Part shown: in pieces, positions 1-12,440 of the stretch
Layout of the letters: every line of letters starts with the position of its first letter
Numbering within the stretch: the stretch's first letter is position 1
NCBI RefSeq assembly: GCF_020184175.1
Contig: NC_065533.1
Location: 47,468,351 to 47,532,350 of the forward strand
Reading direction: 5' to 3'
DNA length: 64,000 bases
Origin: Aphis gossypii
Taxonomy: Eukaryota; Arthropoda; Insecta; Hemiptera; Aphididae
Notes under the pieces: model-generated
Told to the model about the DNA's origin: nothing
Database searches by the model: none
The model's input: the letters and a program-made list of their open reading frames with translations, nothing else
Program-made: the position numbers and the translations under genes

Positions 1-235
1 ACCTGTCAGAGGCACATGTCAAAATATAGATAACGGAGGCGGCGTTGCTATTTCTATAGCTATGACAACGATCCGCGTTTTCGGAAGCGCGCCCGTCGGA
101 ATGCGTTTAGTGTGCGAATAATAGCTGCGAACTTCGGCCCGTCGAATTCCAGTGGGAAGAGGGGTGACTAGGGCCACCTGGGGTATGGCTGGTCTCGAAG
201 ACTGCAACCCTTAAACCGGAGTCAGCCACCTAATA
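1..235. other. GC-richer stretch of unknown identity at the window edge
   Basis: The sequence is clearly richer in GC and CpG than what follows. The minus strand is open for 62 codons (19-207) but begins at TTG. A short ATG-started frame of 19 codons lies on the plus strand. No protein family, RNA or transposon is recognised. It could be the edge of a neighbouring gene or repeat continuing to the left. Confidence 0.4.
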
Positions 236-3200
236 ATATTATAACGTTTGATCGGATTTTTCGACGCTAAAATAGTACGGTAAAAAATACATTGCATATA
301 ATCAGGTTAATCGCTTAATCATTCGGTTAATGCTTATAATCGAAATTTAAAAGATTTGTATATTTTTCGGTAAGTTTTTGAAGACCATTTGTTGGTATAG
401 GTTGCTAATACTTAATTGTTTTCATCGATTGAATTTCTGACTGAGATTATTAGTTTCACTCATCCTCAGTGACATATTTCATAATTGTATGTTCTAAGAC
501 ACTTAATTGCATTAATCTTTAAAAGAAATGACTCAAACCTAAGCCCTTACCTTTAGTTATTCGTCTCTTTATACACTACAGTACGACTAAAGTTATTATA
601 ACTACGTATCTTCAAACTTATAAATAATCAATACGTTATATGAGTTCAATAAATAATATTTATTTTTATTTTTTTGTAGTAAATGTGGATGTAGACATTA
701 AGTCCATTTACGCCTATATATTTTTTATTTTAAGCCATAGTATTTTTTATTCCGTAAAAGACAAACAATTTTTTTGTATATAATAAAATATGTGCTTAAA
801 GTATCTCACACGAATACGGAAATTCAATTTTATCTCAATGAATCTGGATCTCAACTATTAAGCCGTTAATCACCACATTGACATTGCGTGTTTCCTAAAC
901 ACAATAAATTCGAATGTCTGTTGTCAACTGTACGTGATTTTGAAGAAAATTGCTATTATCACTCAATGTCATCGATAAAAAAGCCAGACGAAGAAAACAA
1001 AAAAATAAATAAATGGTAACGAATAATTGTCATTTAATTTTTTTTACATAATAATATTATGTAGACTCTTTATAGTAGTCTGAATAAAATATTTAATACA
1101 TAGTTATTTAAAGCTTTCGGCTCGATGTTCATGTGGTAAAAATGTTATTAGATATAAATCAAAAACCAATTAAGTTTCTGAAGAATTGACAAGCAGTGAT
1201 CGGTAGCTTTAGTTTTTAAAAATACCTTTTCAAATTTTAATTGAACAAAATAACATATAATATCTAAATATTTATTTCCTAATGCTCTATACAATCAATT
1301 AGATATCATTCAAATGTATTAAAATTTAAATATAAAAGACAAAAATTGTATAATTTATTAAAACAAGCATAATAAAATTCAAATGAAAAAACAGTTAGGT
1401 GTTATTCATACAAATGTGATAATGTATTTAAAATTAATTATGGACTATCTTATTGTTTAAACAAAAATAAACCATGTTAATGCCTGGTATTATATTTTCA
1501 ATTTTTTGTTCATGTAAAAATATTAAGAAATTTGAAAATGATACTAAAAAAGTTTAAATTCATAAAAAGCAATGATAATGTAAGAAATGGTTTAACCCTT
1601 AGAGTAATACATGTACACACAACACTTTTCTTTTATTATTTTACTCATTACCTATTTCTAAACATTTATTCGAAAATTTTCAGAGTTTTTCCAACTTTTC
1701 AATAGTATGAATAGAATATTTTATAGCTAAAATTTGTTTTATATTAAAATATGATACTGAGAAAAAATAAATTATATCCTTCTTTAAAAATGTATTATAA
1801 TATAATAAATATGTATACAAGCAATGATTATAATATTTATATTCGATATTATATTATACTTGTTTTAAAATATGTTTACTAAATTATCTCGCAGTTCTGC
1901 TGTGATTTCGTGTTTTTTTCCTCAATTGTCTTGACATCTTCATTTTGAATCATTCAATTGAGAGCTTCATTGATATATTGGGTTAATCCATGTTTGAAAG
2001 AAAACAAATATTATGATATAAACTAAAAATTACATGAATTAAATTATATTTTTATAAGAAAAACAGTGTACGCTTTTTTCAATTTGGCAATCATCAATAC
2101 TATACATTAATATCATTTAAATTTTAAATTATTTTGATAAAATTACAATACTGACTAAAAAGTATTATGTGGGTTTTCAAAAATAATACATTTACGGTTT
2201 TCAAAATAAATGAAAAAACAATAATTTTAGTACATTGAATAATATATGTACATTTTAATTTGAATCGATTAGAATAATTAAAAATTACAACACACGTTAC
2301 AATTTGTTTAAGGAAACCAATAATAATAATTTTGCTTTACTACATTAATTGTATTCATGGTTAAATGTGGCTTACGTAAACAATGATGTACATTACGAGG
2401 TTATTTTATGGGACTTTAAAGCACTTTGGTGATGTTATGGCTTTGCTCTCCCAAACACAAACATTGTAATTAAGTATACAATGAAATAACGTGTATTATT
2501 ATATGAATCGAGAGAAAGTGTTATTCTATTAAAACCGATAATTGAACAAACAGTTATTAAAATAATAACAGTTTCCAATTTAAAGGTTAAATTGTTTTAT
2601 TTTTTATTCGTTTAGTTTTTTCTGTCGGGTGGTGGCTGGTTAAAATAAATTTGAGAAAGTCGACATTTTGGTTTGTTTATTTACGCGCGTTTATAATATC
2701 CATGCTATGAGTGAACCATCAAAAAAACGAGTGGAGTATCGCGCATTTATCATATATTAATTTTAAAAATAACTGTTATTGTTGCACTGGGATTATGATT
2801 CGATTCCGACCGATAATCGGTTTATGACCAAACGTGTGTAGTATATACTTGTGTGTTTCATATAACTATAGCGTTAGTCAATATAATCGTTTAAATAAAG
2901 CACAAAAGTGTTGAAAAAAAGATAGATATCGACTTCTATTTATTATGAAAGTATTATATTTATGATAGATATAAAATATTACACAAGAATTAAAAGTAGA
3001 TGCATTTCATCAACAATATCTAAATTCTCTAATTATCGATTGATTTTGTTATGGTCTAATACGTTTATAATGTTCATATAAAACGCCAAAATAGGTATCT
3101 ATCTTTGTACTACAGGATTTTAGACTTAATTTATTTAGTATTTTATTATATTTTTTTTTTTTGGAAACTTAATTTTTATTTTAACGTTAAATGATTTTTG

Positions 3201-4950
3201 ATTTATATTAATTTGACATGTATCTAAATTGATGTCGTTGGATCTTAAATTTTATTTGAATATTCATGACGTCTAACATAATAGATATACGTTATCAAAT
3301 CACTGAGAATAAAAGTAATAAAATCAGTTAGTTCACAAAAAAAAAAAAAAAAAATACGCATAATATTATGATTTACCACTCAATCGTGTACATGTTGTAA
3401 CATTAGTAAAATAAAAATACATTAAAAAGTTGTCTGTTAAGAATTATGTAGCAACAAATGTAAAGTACACCGTGATAACTATTAAAGAATATTCAATAAG
3501 TATAGAATAGCTCTAAATATTATTAACTAGACTTTAAATAAATTTAAAGTTAAGAACTATAACACATTAGTAATTAATTAAAAGTTGTAAGCAAACAAAC
3601 ATAATTATAAATAATAATTTAAATCATTAAATGGATTTTTGTTTTGTCGTAAGTATAATATTATACAAAACATGTATAATATTCTATTAACTATTTCATT
3701 TCAATAATATTATAAGTATAATATATTATATATATGTATATATATGTTATACGGTATTACGTATAATTTTACCATAGTTATTATTTGAATACCTACTCTA
3801 CTCGTTAATAATGTATGTCGTGTGGTTTTGGTCATTGAATATACGCATAGAATAATACTATAACAACACATTTGAATACAGCGCGTGACATAAAATTTAC
3901 TTAATAATAAAAGTGTGTGTTTTCACAAAGGTAGGTAATTATTTGGAATAAAATAGCGTGACCACTAGTAGTATAATAATTATTTAGTCAGCAGTACAAT
4001 GATACGGTTGAAAGATAGGGGCGTGACGAAGTCAACATTTAATTTGTTAAAAATATGTTTCAGGAATTCGCTCTTAATTAATGTCGTGTAAATAACATGC
4101 GCGCGCAATTTCGTTGGATAAAAAGTTCAATATTTGACAAGACTTAAGTTAAAAATTAAATTTCTCTATACTTCAATTTTACTACTATTGATATTAGTTT
4201 TTCTAATAGCAATTTGAAATGATATATAATATCGATTTTCTGGTTTTCTGATTTTTACATTTTTACATGATATTGATTGATTTATTTTTTCTGTCATGTA
4301 GTTGATTTGAAACATAATATTTTTTTCGACTTAAAATATCACTTTTAAATTTGTATGATTATGTAAGTAGTTTTAATTTTTACCTACGGCTCATATAGCA
4401 TTATTGCAGTACATCAGCGACAACATTTGTTCGGTGATACGATGAAAAATAATAATAATAATAACAGTCATTCGTTCCGAAAATATTATATTATACGTCC
4501 ATTAAAATATACAATTACCGGAGAGTAGATCGGTTACGTGAAAAACGGGCTGGTGTGTGTGTGTATGCCGAGCATGGATTATTGCAGTGGGTATAGTTTA
4601 GCCAGTTTAGGGGTTTGTAACACCTATTTCCAAACTATAGCTCTATCAGCATTTTTTTTTTTAGATAAATATCATAATATTATTATTAAAATAGGTTGAA
4701 AGTATGTATTTTTACGCTGACTTTCGTCGTGAAGTACTGATAAGGAATATATTATATTTTATTATTATGCAAATGAGGCGATGATATTTTCGCAAACCAG
4801 ATAAAGGTTGTAACGTTTAAATTATCCTAACAATTTTCATCTGAAAACATAGGATATACACACTAATTGAATGATAAAAGCAAAATTGATTCTTTTAGAT
4901 TTTGAAAATGATTAAAATCTAAAGGACAGTTAAAATGTTTAATGCGTAGG
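236..4950. other. AT-rich sequence, no gene seen
   Basis: Strongly AT-rich with short runs, including poly-A at 3337-3354, TA-rich sequence near 3719-3746 and an AAT cluster near 4448. No open frame of note, RNA or transposon was recognised. Confidence 0.6.
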
Positions 4951-4959
4951 AAGAAAATG

Positions 4960-6295
4960 CACATGTACAAAACCAATAGCAATATATTATATAATAAATC
5001 CCAATAAAAATATTTTCATAAAATGTGTTAATAGTTGTTGCTGACATAATAGTATTATTTTGTGTATTTTTAAAAATGTATTGATAAAAACATTTTGTTT
5101 ACCCACAAAAACTTGAAAATGTAATAGGTACAAGGTTTCACATAAGTCGTTCTTATTATATTTAAAAAAAAACCAAAAATCGTTAATTACAATTTTTAAT
5201 CAGCGTTTATAGTTCAAACTTTTACGAAACATGTCAAAATTACAAAAATTTGCAAGTAATTTTGTAGTTGAAAAATCATAACAATTTTTGTGTATAATAT
5301 ATCTAAGGTTGAAAAATCCAACACTAAGTCTTCCATAAGTTCAAGTAGCTATAGAGAAAACTCATAGCATCATTATAGGAAAAATTTTAAGTGCGTTTTA
5401 ATTTTAAAGTTCTGAGAAATTGCGTAACGATAACGATATAATATCTTCGAACGATTTTAAATTTGTTATTTTTCAAAAAGTATAAGTCATAAATACATGA
5501 AAATTTCACCAGTTATTTAGATTGACATTTTCTTTAAATTATTTAATGTTCAAAATATTATCTATATTTAACAATATTTTAGTAAATATGTAACAATATT
5601 TACATAGCAACCTAACGTGGTCTTAGGTCAGAATATTTCTATTAGAGGGGGGGGGCAATCATTTTTTGTTCCTTTTATCATTTTCCATAATTTTTAAATT
5701 GATAAAAAAAACACACATCATTGTAAAATCAATACATTCATCGCTCACTTTAAAAGTAAAATTCATAGCAATGGTACATTTACATTTACCTCTCAGTAAT
5801 TTCTCTATCACAATTACATAACAGTATAATTTAATAGGAAAAATAAAGTGGGTCAGCGCATTTCGGTGGTGGATGTTTGTCCATCGTCCCTTTGGTCCTC
5901 GGACATGATAGTGTAATTTTATTGTAGGTATTCGATTTGAATGCAATATGATTGCATTCGATAAAAAACGATTCTGAACGGACAAGGGGATCTTTTTTAT
6001 TTAATTTTATTCGTTTCTATGGTGATAAACAAAGCCGTAATTATTTTATATTACCTACCTAGATAATCGTGAAGTTGTACATTTTTTCTCCTTTAACCGC
6101 TTTTATTTCGAGTATCATTTCGAAAATCGAAAAATGATCTGTTTAAAGTACCAGCTCAAAAACATTACCTTTCAGAAAATATGCTACACTTGTACTTTTG
6201 AGCAAGTTTAGGGTAAAAAAGTGTTTATAGAATAAAAAAGAAATAAACATCATTGTAAAACCAATACATTCCTCGCTTCGCTCAGAATCTAAAAA
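4960..6295 (-). repeat. Dispersed non-coding repeat, composite copy
   Basis: This stretch shows internal and external repetition. A 24-bp core at 5716-5739 recurs with one mismatch at 6248-6271 in the same orientation, and exactly at 43867-43890 in the opposite orientation. The part around 5100-5230, read on the minus strand, aligns along its length with about 38150-38245. A GAATGCAAT-atg-ATTGCATTC palindrome lies at 5939-5959 and a G8-9 run near 5647-5655. The style matches a repeat I remember as abundant in aphid genomes (recall, not checked). Boundaries are approximate. The 108-codon minus-strand frame at 5659-5985 lies in it and starts at TTG. I regard it as repeat sequence, not a gene. 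Confidence 0.65.
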
Positions 6296-7539
6296 TGTAT
6301 TAATAAAATAATTTTATTTATAAGGTTATTTAAAAAGCTGAGTATTAAGTACAAAGTAGCCCAACAAACAAAACAATGCATTATTATATCATCGAAATTT
6401 ATATAGCTTTCACTTCTCATTGGAGAGGAAATTAATTAACAATCTTTATGAAATAAATAACTATGTAAATATGATATAAAATGATGAGTATTTCAAATAG
6501 TACCTTTTGCTTTAAAATGTTAACAGTGTATTTTGTAGTTGGATTTATATGTTTTAAATATATTAAATAGATTTATAAATCTTAAAGGAATTATCTGTAC
6601 TTAATTTGTGATGAATTAAATAGGTAATTAAAGAATTGTGATCTATATTCATGGTATAAATATATATAATTAATAATTATTATATTAATCACAATTTAAA
6701 TTTTTTATACTTTATTTAATTATCTAATATTAAACCAAAAAAATAATTCATTAATTAATGTATTTAAGTATTTAATTACATTTCGTCTATACATGTATTT
6801 TTTTAAATTTAAAATTCACTCGTTATCAGTTATATTATGCTACCCATTTGTGGTTAGTAGTTTAGTAGTACTAAATTAGTAGTGTAACACAGGTATGCGC
6901 TGTGAAATAAAAAGAAATTTTCTCTTTACATTAAAATAAATATACATAAGCAATACTTAATTTAATTTATTAATTATTTTTATAAACTTATTTAATAAAT
7001 TACTAGTAAGAAGTTCAAAATTTGACGTTTTAGTACTCAAAATAATATAGTATAAATGTTATAATTAAGTATTTAAAATAATTATTAAGGCTTTTAAATA
7101 CACTTTCTATTAGTTTAGCCATGTAGTTAAATTATAGCTAACAAAATAATAATCAAAAACTTAAATTTTTAGATTTTTGTTTTGTTTTTATAAAAGGCTT
7201 CACTCATATTTTTATCTGTAGGTATATAGACACAGAAATTATTAATTTTTAAATGTTAATGAATCTAAATTTATACACTTTTATTTTATAAAAAAACCAA
7301 ACTAACTATCAATATTCTATTGTTTCTAACTCTTACGAGATGAGCGTAATAATGTAACTCAGACGGGAAGCGGTCAAGTGTCGAACAGAAATGGCATCCG
7401 TCCGATCAACCAAATAACAGCCGTAACGTAGAAATCATCATTCAACGATGTTTCACCATCGTATCAGTAATTAATCAAACTCATGTTTATTTTTAATCAG
7501 ATATGACCTAAAACAAATAATAAAAAAACAGCGTTGGAT
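6296..7539. other. AT-rich sequence, no gene seen
   Basis: Mostly AT-rich filler. From about 7330 the composition becomes more mixed leading into the helicase fossil, and that part may belong to the same Helitron, but no motif is readable before about 7540. Confidence 0.55.
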
Positions 7540-8255
7540 GGTATTTCCCGGATTCGGTGAGAAGCACAGGCAAAACTTTTCTCCTTTCAATCATTTTGTA
7601 ACCATACGATCACGAAATTATGCTGCACTGGTAATCACATCATTAGGTATTGCAGCAACTCTTTGAAATATACGAGGAAATCAAGAGCTCTTCGATGGTG
7701 CTCTCATTTTATTTTCTGGTTAATTTCGACAAACCCTATCAGTTAATGCAACACATTGCCAATAAATTTCTGTAAAATAACAGCAACAACCAAAGAGTTA
7801 ATTGACAAAGTTTTCCCAAAATTATAGTCATCGCTAGTGGCTCAGTGCACGCCGCACGGGTTATACCGGCAGCTAAAATCTATGTTGTAAATACAATCAA
7901 TATCACCATTCTAAATGAAATTCCAGATAACAAGACAACATACCAATCCATCGATACCGTAATGAATCAAAACGAAGTTGTCAAAATATCCAACTGAGTT
8001 CTTAAATTCACTTGATTTGCCAGGATACCACTGCACGTTCTAACATTGGAATTTGACTGAATGAAGAATATCATTATTCTACGAAACATCAATTCACCAT
8101 GACTTTGCAACGGTTCCAAGCTTTTAGTGAAAAATTTGACGAACAATATGTCAATATTATCGAAGTTACAATTTTAAAAAGAAAGTTTAAAGGCTAAGAT
8201 GTACTATTGCCACGCATCCCAATGATTCCAAAAGATATGCATAAACAAAATAAAG
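7540..8255 (+). pseudogene. Degenerate Helitron-type PIF1-like helicase
   Basis: Conceptual translation, moving between frames, recovers motifs of the Helitron/PIF1 helicase in the right order. A Walker-A-like STGKTFLL is encoded at about 7563-7586. A GIAATL block is at 7646-7663, followed at once by a stop. The motif FDGALILFSG-stop-FRQTLSV at 7691-7744 matches the family's GGDFRQxLPV region. TYQSIDTV is at about 7938-7961. LCNGSKLLVKNLTNNM is at 8104-8151, and VLLPRIPMIPKDM at 8199-8239. Several in-frame stops and frameshifts separate these pieces, so the copy is dead and old. Helitrons are rolling-circle DNA transposons encoding a Rep-helicase fusion; only the helicase half is visible. The expected 3' hairpin and CTRR end was not located. 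A nuclear PIF1 pseudogene is the alternative, but the CNGT/S-x-L and PRIPMIP blocks are what I expect of Helitrons. Confidence 0.85.
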
Positions 8256-11200
8256 TGTATTTGGAAACCTGAGGCACAGGTATATAATAATAATAATAGA
8301 AAATCGGTACTAAAACATTTTAGATTTATACAAACGAGTTTTCAATATTATCAAAAGTATTCCACAGATGGTTAAAATATGCCAATCTATTATAATATAA
8401 CGTTACGAGTGATTATTTCGGGAACTCGTTTTACTATTATAATTTTATTCTTACGGTCATTCCACTCGCATATTTATAGAAATATTTGAATTGATTATCG
8501 TGTTAGCTCGATAATAATAAATTATTTTTAAATGTTTAAGACACTCAGATATTGAACTCAGATATTGAAATTTTTAAATTGTTAAATCGATCAAATATTT
8601 TTCACAAAACTGTACTCGGTTAAGACAAAAAATGGTATAATAATCATTATTATAGAAATTTTAACTTACGGATTATGACATGCATATACTTTAAAACTTA
8701 ATAATAGACAATAAAAATCTAAAACTGCAGATTAAAAATACATTGAATTATTAGTGGCGATAACTATAACAATATAAACATAATATAGAGCTTTCTGACT
8801 CTCTTACTCGTAATGAGTTGACGGTGAAACGGTCTTCTCGATTAAACAGTAATTTTGTTTTATTATATTACTGTTATACCATGTTTATTATTGGTGTTTT
8901 AAGGGCAGACACACCGGCGTCGGTTTCGGTATCGTTCTCGTCGTCGTCATCGTCGTACATAATATACTTGTCTACTCATCCTTATAATACGATTAACACT
9001 TCTACGCTGTCGATGGCGCATTTTATATGTCTCACAACTTTTGCGTTCGTGGACGGTATTCTGCATACGTTTATGACGTAAAAAGTGCATATATTATTAT
9101 TATTGTTATTATTATTATTATTATTATACTTGTGTCCTTGTAACGATCCATAAAAAAGTATCGATCATCTGACAGAAGACGCATACTACGAGATCGTAAA
9201 CTCTGCTAGCGTATTCTCACATAATAATAATATAATAATACGGAAAACTATAAAAGTTTTTATCATATTATTTTACTGCTTGACTTAACGCGCGGATGGT
9301 TTTCGTATACAAACACGACGAGTATAATAGGTATATTCTACCGGTGTAATTATGTACATATACTAATATTGTGGTAACGTACAAAAGGCAAACGACGAAA
9401 TATTTATTAATCGCAAGCTTGTCCATGGTTATTATTATTATTATTCGATTAACTCCGTCTTGGTTATAACTTATAATATTGTTGCGTTTTTTTAATTATT
9501 ATTTACGTCCACGTCACCCGTCGGGATTGTTGAAGAATAAAGGTTACGAGTGGGTAGCACGCGCGAGAGGGCCTTGCAGAGCGATGTGCTTCACTATCGC
9601 GATGACCCTTATACTCGGAAAACGCTAATGCATGCGCTACTCTATTGGTTTTAATTTTCTAAATAGACATTTTATCAAATAGCGGATAACTGGAAACGAA
9701 AGCGCACAATAATTTATCATAATATTATTATAGTAACATCGAATTATAACAACAATAATTAATTCCACAGTATTATGATTCGAATTTTGGGGAGGGGGGC
9801 GTCTATAATCTATATCGTTATGCATATAATAATTATAATATACCTATCATGCTAACTGGAATAAATTACTAGATTATTAGATGTAACTAAAATAATGAAC
9901 GGTCATGATGAATTTACTCAGCATTTCTGACGAATATCATTCGTTTCTTATAAATCATAATAACTCGTATAATAGTGAACAATAACCCGAACATTTGTAG
10001 CAAAATTTACGTAAGAATAATTCAACCATGACGTTCGTGTCTATCGTGTCTATATTAATATACTTACTTCAGACAACTTTAACTAAACATTGACGTGCAA
10101 CTATTATAGCTATAATAATATGTGCGCGTGTTCATTGAAAATAATATGTGGTATCATTAAAACTTGAGGTTCATTCCGTTGAGTATATTTTTGCTTCTAA
10201 GAAAAAATAATTTATCTGTGAACAACTAGGAGACACTCCAACTTCTGCTTGTTTAATATATTTCAAAATTACTTTTACTAACTTACTATTTACTAAATTA
10301 AGGGATGGATTTAAGTTGATACACGAGGCATGGTGCATAAACAGCCATAAAATATGTAAGTTCCTATAAATTGAATTAAAAATTGTATAAATAAATGCTC
10401 GAAGTAGTTCTTATGACTTATAAGTAAACAAAATTAAATACGTAAATTGTAATACAAAACAAATTTCTTTCTCTCTTTTTATTTTTCAAACATATTCTTT
10501 TATCTAGATTCTAGACCATAACTGTTACAACAATACAAATGTAAGTCAGAGGCGCAGCAAAATAATAGTACTAAGAAATAAAAGTACTAAAAGGAGATTA
10601 TACTTCCTAGTGGAAGGTACCTTCTCGTTGAATAATAGTTGAACTAAGTTTATACATAATACAAGAATGATTTCACATATTTTTTAAATTCCGGCTATTG
10701 TACATATATATTTTAGCTTATAATGTATTCATAATTTGATGATGATTGGTTGAAATGAATTTTCTTATTAATATTGATGTTATAACGATCGTTTTTCAAT
10801 TATTGCAAGTTAGAATTATTAATATTAAACTACGTTTTAGATAGGTAATAATTAATGACATTTAAATTGTTCTTTCAACTTTGTTAAATACTAAAAGGAC
10901 AATAGTAAGCTCCAAGAATTATATATATACAGTTCAAAATTAATACAGTTTTAAATTTAAACAACTGAGACTTTAAAAACTGATTCAAGATTCGTCAAAA
11001 CTGTATTTACTGAAAATAAAAAGTAAACTTTAATTTAGTTATAATTTTTTTTTTTTGTTTTGTTTTTCAGCGATTGAAGTTTTGAGACAGATTTTAAGCT
11101 CTTTAGATACATTTTATAGTTTATATTTTGACGAAATAAAATATATAAACGAAAAATAACGATTTTTTTATATTGATGTAATTCAAAAATATTTTTCGTA

Positions 11201-11859
11201 GAACTTGAAATGTTAACATATATTATTATATTTTATTATACATAATAAAGTTTTCAAAATAGTATTATCTATTTATTATTGTGTCCATTAAGACAATTTT
11301 ACAGTTTGGTGATATTGACTCAAAATTTAAGAACAATAAAATAATATGATATTATATAAGTATACAAATATTATTACAATAATTGATATTATAATAAATT
11401 CTATGTTTTTGGAAAAAAACAAAATAATCTACGATATTACTAACCAATTATTAGCTTTAATACTGCACGTATTAATATTATATACACAGTAGTTATAGTA
11501 ATATAGTTCACCGGACCTTTTTTTCTTAAAAACGTTTTTTTTTTCGTATGCGCAATGATCTATAGATTGAATTCAAATTCGACACGCCCGTTACCCACTC
11601 AACGACGAAGTACACTCGACACCTACAGATAGTTGTACGTTGTTTAACATTAGAATGCTTTGGCTTTTTTTTTCTCCAATTAAGCCCCTCGTTGGTCATG
11701 TCCGATGTTTTGGATTTTGAAACGACTTTGACGATATGACTGACTCAAGTGATATTTTACTGTAGACTTACAGTACCTACTAGGTAGGACGCTGCAGTTA
11801 TATACGCTGTAATCGGTAAATATCAATTCGATGGGATAATAATATATAATAACGCGGTA
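8256..11859. other. AT-rich sequence, no gene supported
   Basis: Contains an ATT trinucleotide run at 9092-9127 and a slightly GC-richer patch around 9500-9620. The frame at 8818-9081 begins at a non-ATG codon and includes a serine run from TCG/TCA repeats; it has no recognisable homology. Nothing else was identified. Confidence 0.55.
9092..9127. repeat. ATT trinucleotide microsatellite
   Basis: About twelve units, one with a G interruption. Confidence 0.85.
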
Positions 11860-12440
11860 GCAGTCGGATAGGGGCGAAAGGGTGGTGCGGAGTGGCGATG
11901 ACACGACCATACTACACCTCGGGGTTCGGGGTAGTAGATCATTCGTGTGCGGTGTATTTGCAGTGTGTGCATTACACACTCGGTACGGTCGTATAACAAT
12001 TAGTGATCGCCGGACGAGATAAACGCACGCATTTTAATTAATTCGAAAACCGAGGCCGTGACACGATGTTTGCCTCCTAACCCTTTCGACCGCCGCCGCC
12101 GCCGCCACCGCCCGTCGAGGACGCCGCCACTGCGCCCGACCGACGGCCGACCCGTTGGACCGACGCGACGGCGGTCTATATACATAGTTACCTCTCTCGT
12201 CTAATGTGCGCTACATGCTCGCGCGTCGCAATAACAATAACAGTAATAATATTATAGCGCCGTCGGCCGCATAACGACCGTAATAACTTTTGGCCCGGTT
12301 GATTCGTTTAATTTCGCCCGCAAGCGCCGCGTTATCGCGTCTGTGCGAACCGCTTTAACGCCGTTTAATAATTATATTATTTCACCACCGCGAAACGCGC
12401 ATTACGCGCACGTATGATAACAATAACGCACTCGCGCGCA
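11860..12440. promoter_or_regulatory. CpG-rich block, candidate promoter/5' region
   Basis: This is the densest CpG and GC stretch in the window, with a GCC/CGC-rich core at about 12085-12175 (gccgccgccgccgccaccg). It contrasts sharply with AT-rich flanks. A possible initiator-like gcagtcgg occurs near 11859 on the plus strand. It lies 6.1 kb upstream of the first visible CA10-like exon, in the right place for that gene's promoter and 5' UTR, but no spliced leader exon could be traced. The 61-codon minus-strand frame at 12000-12185 is Arg/Gly-rich, as expected from translating CpG repeats. Confidence 0.4.

Noticed and set aside
170..235. tRNA-like A-box and B-box words on the minus strand
   Set aside because: The spacing between them is far too short for a tRNA or SINE promoter and no cloverleaf can be drawn.
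5659..5985. 108-codon minus-strand frame
   Set aside because: It starts at TTG and lies in a dispersed repeat whose core recurs elsewhere in the window without the frame.
8818..9081. 87-codon plus-strand frame with a hydrophobic segment and Ser run
   Set aside because: No ATG at the frame start, the Ser run comes from TCG/TCA repeats, and there is no donor linking it in phase 1 to the CA10-like exon.
12000..12185. Arg/Gly-rich minus-strand frame
   Set aside because: Composition is explained by the CpG-rich GCC repeats. No domain or splice structure supports it.
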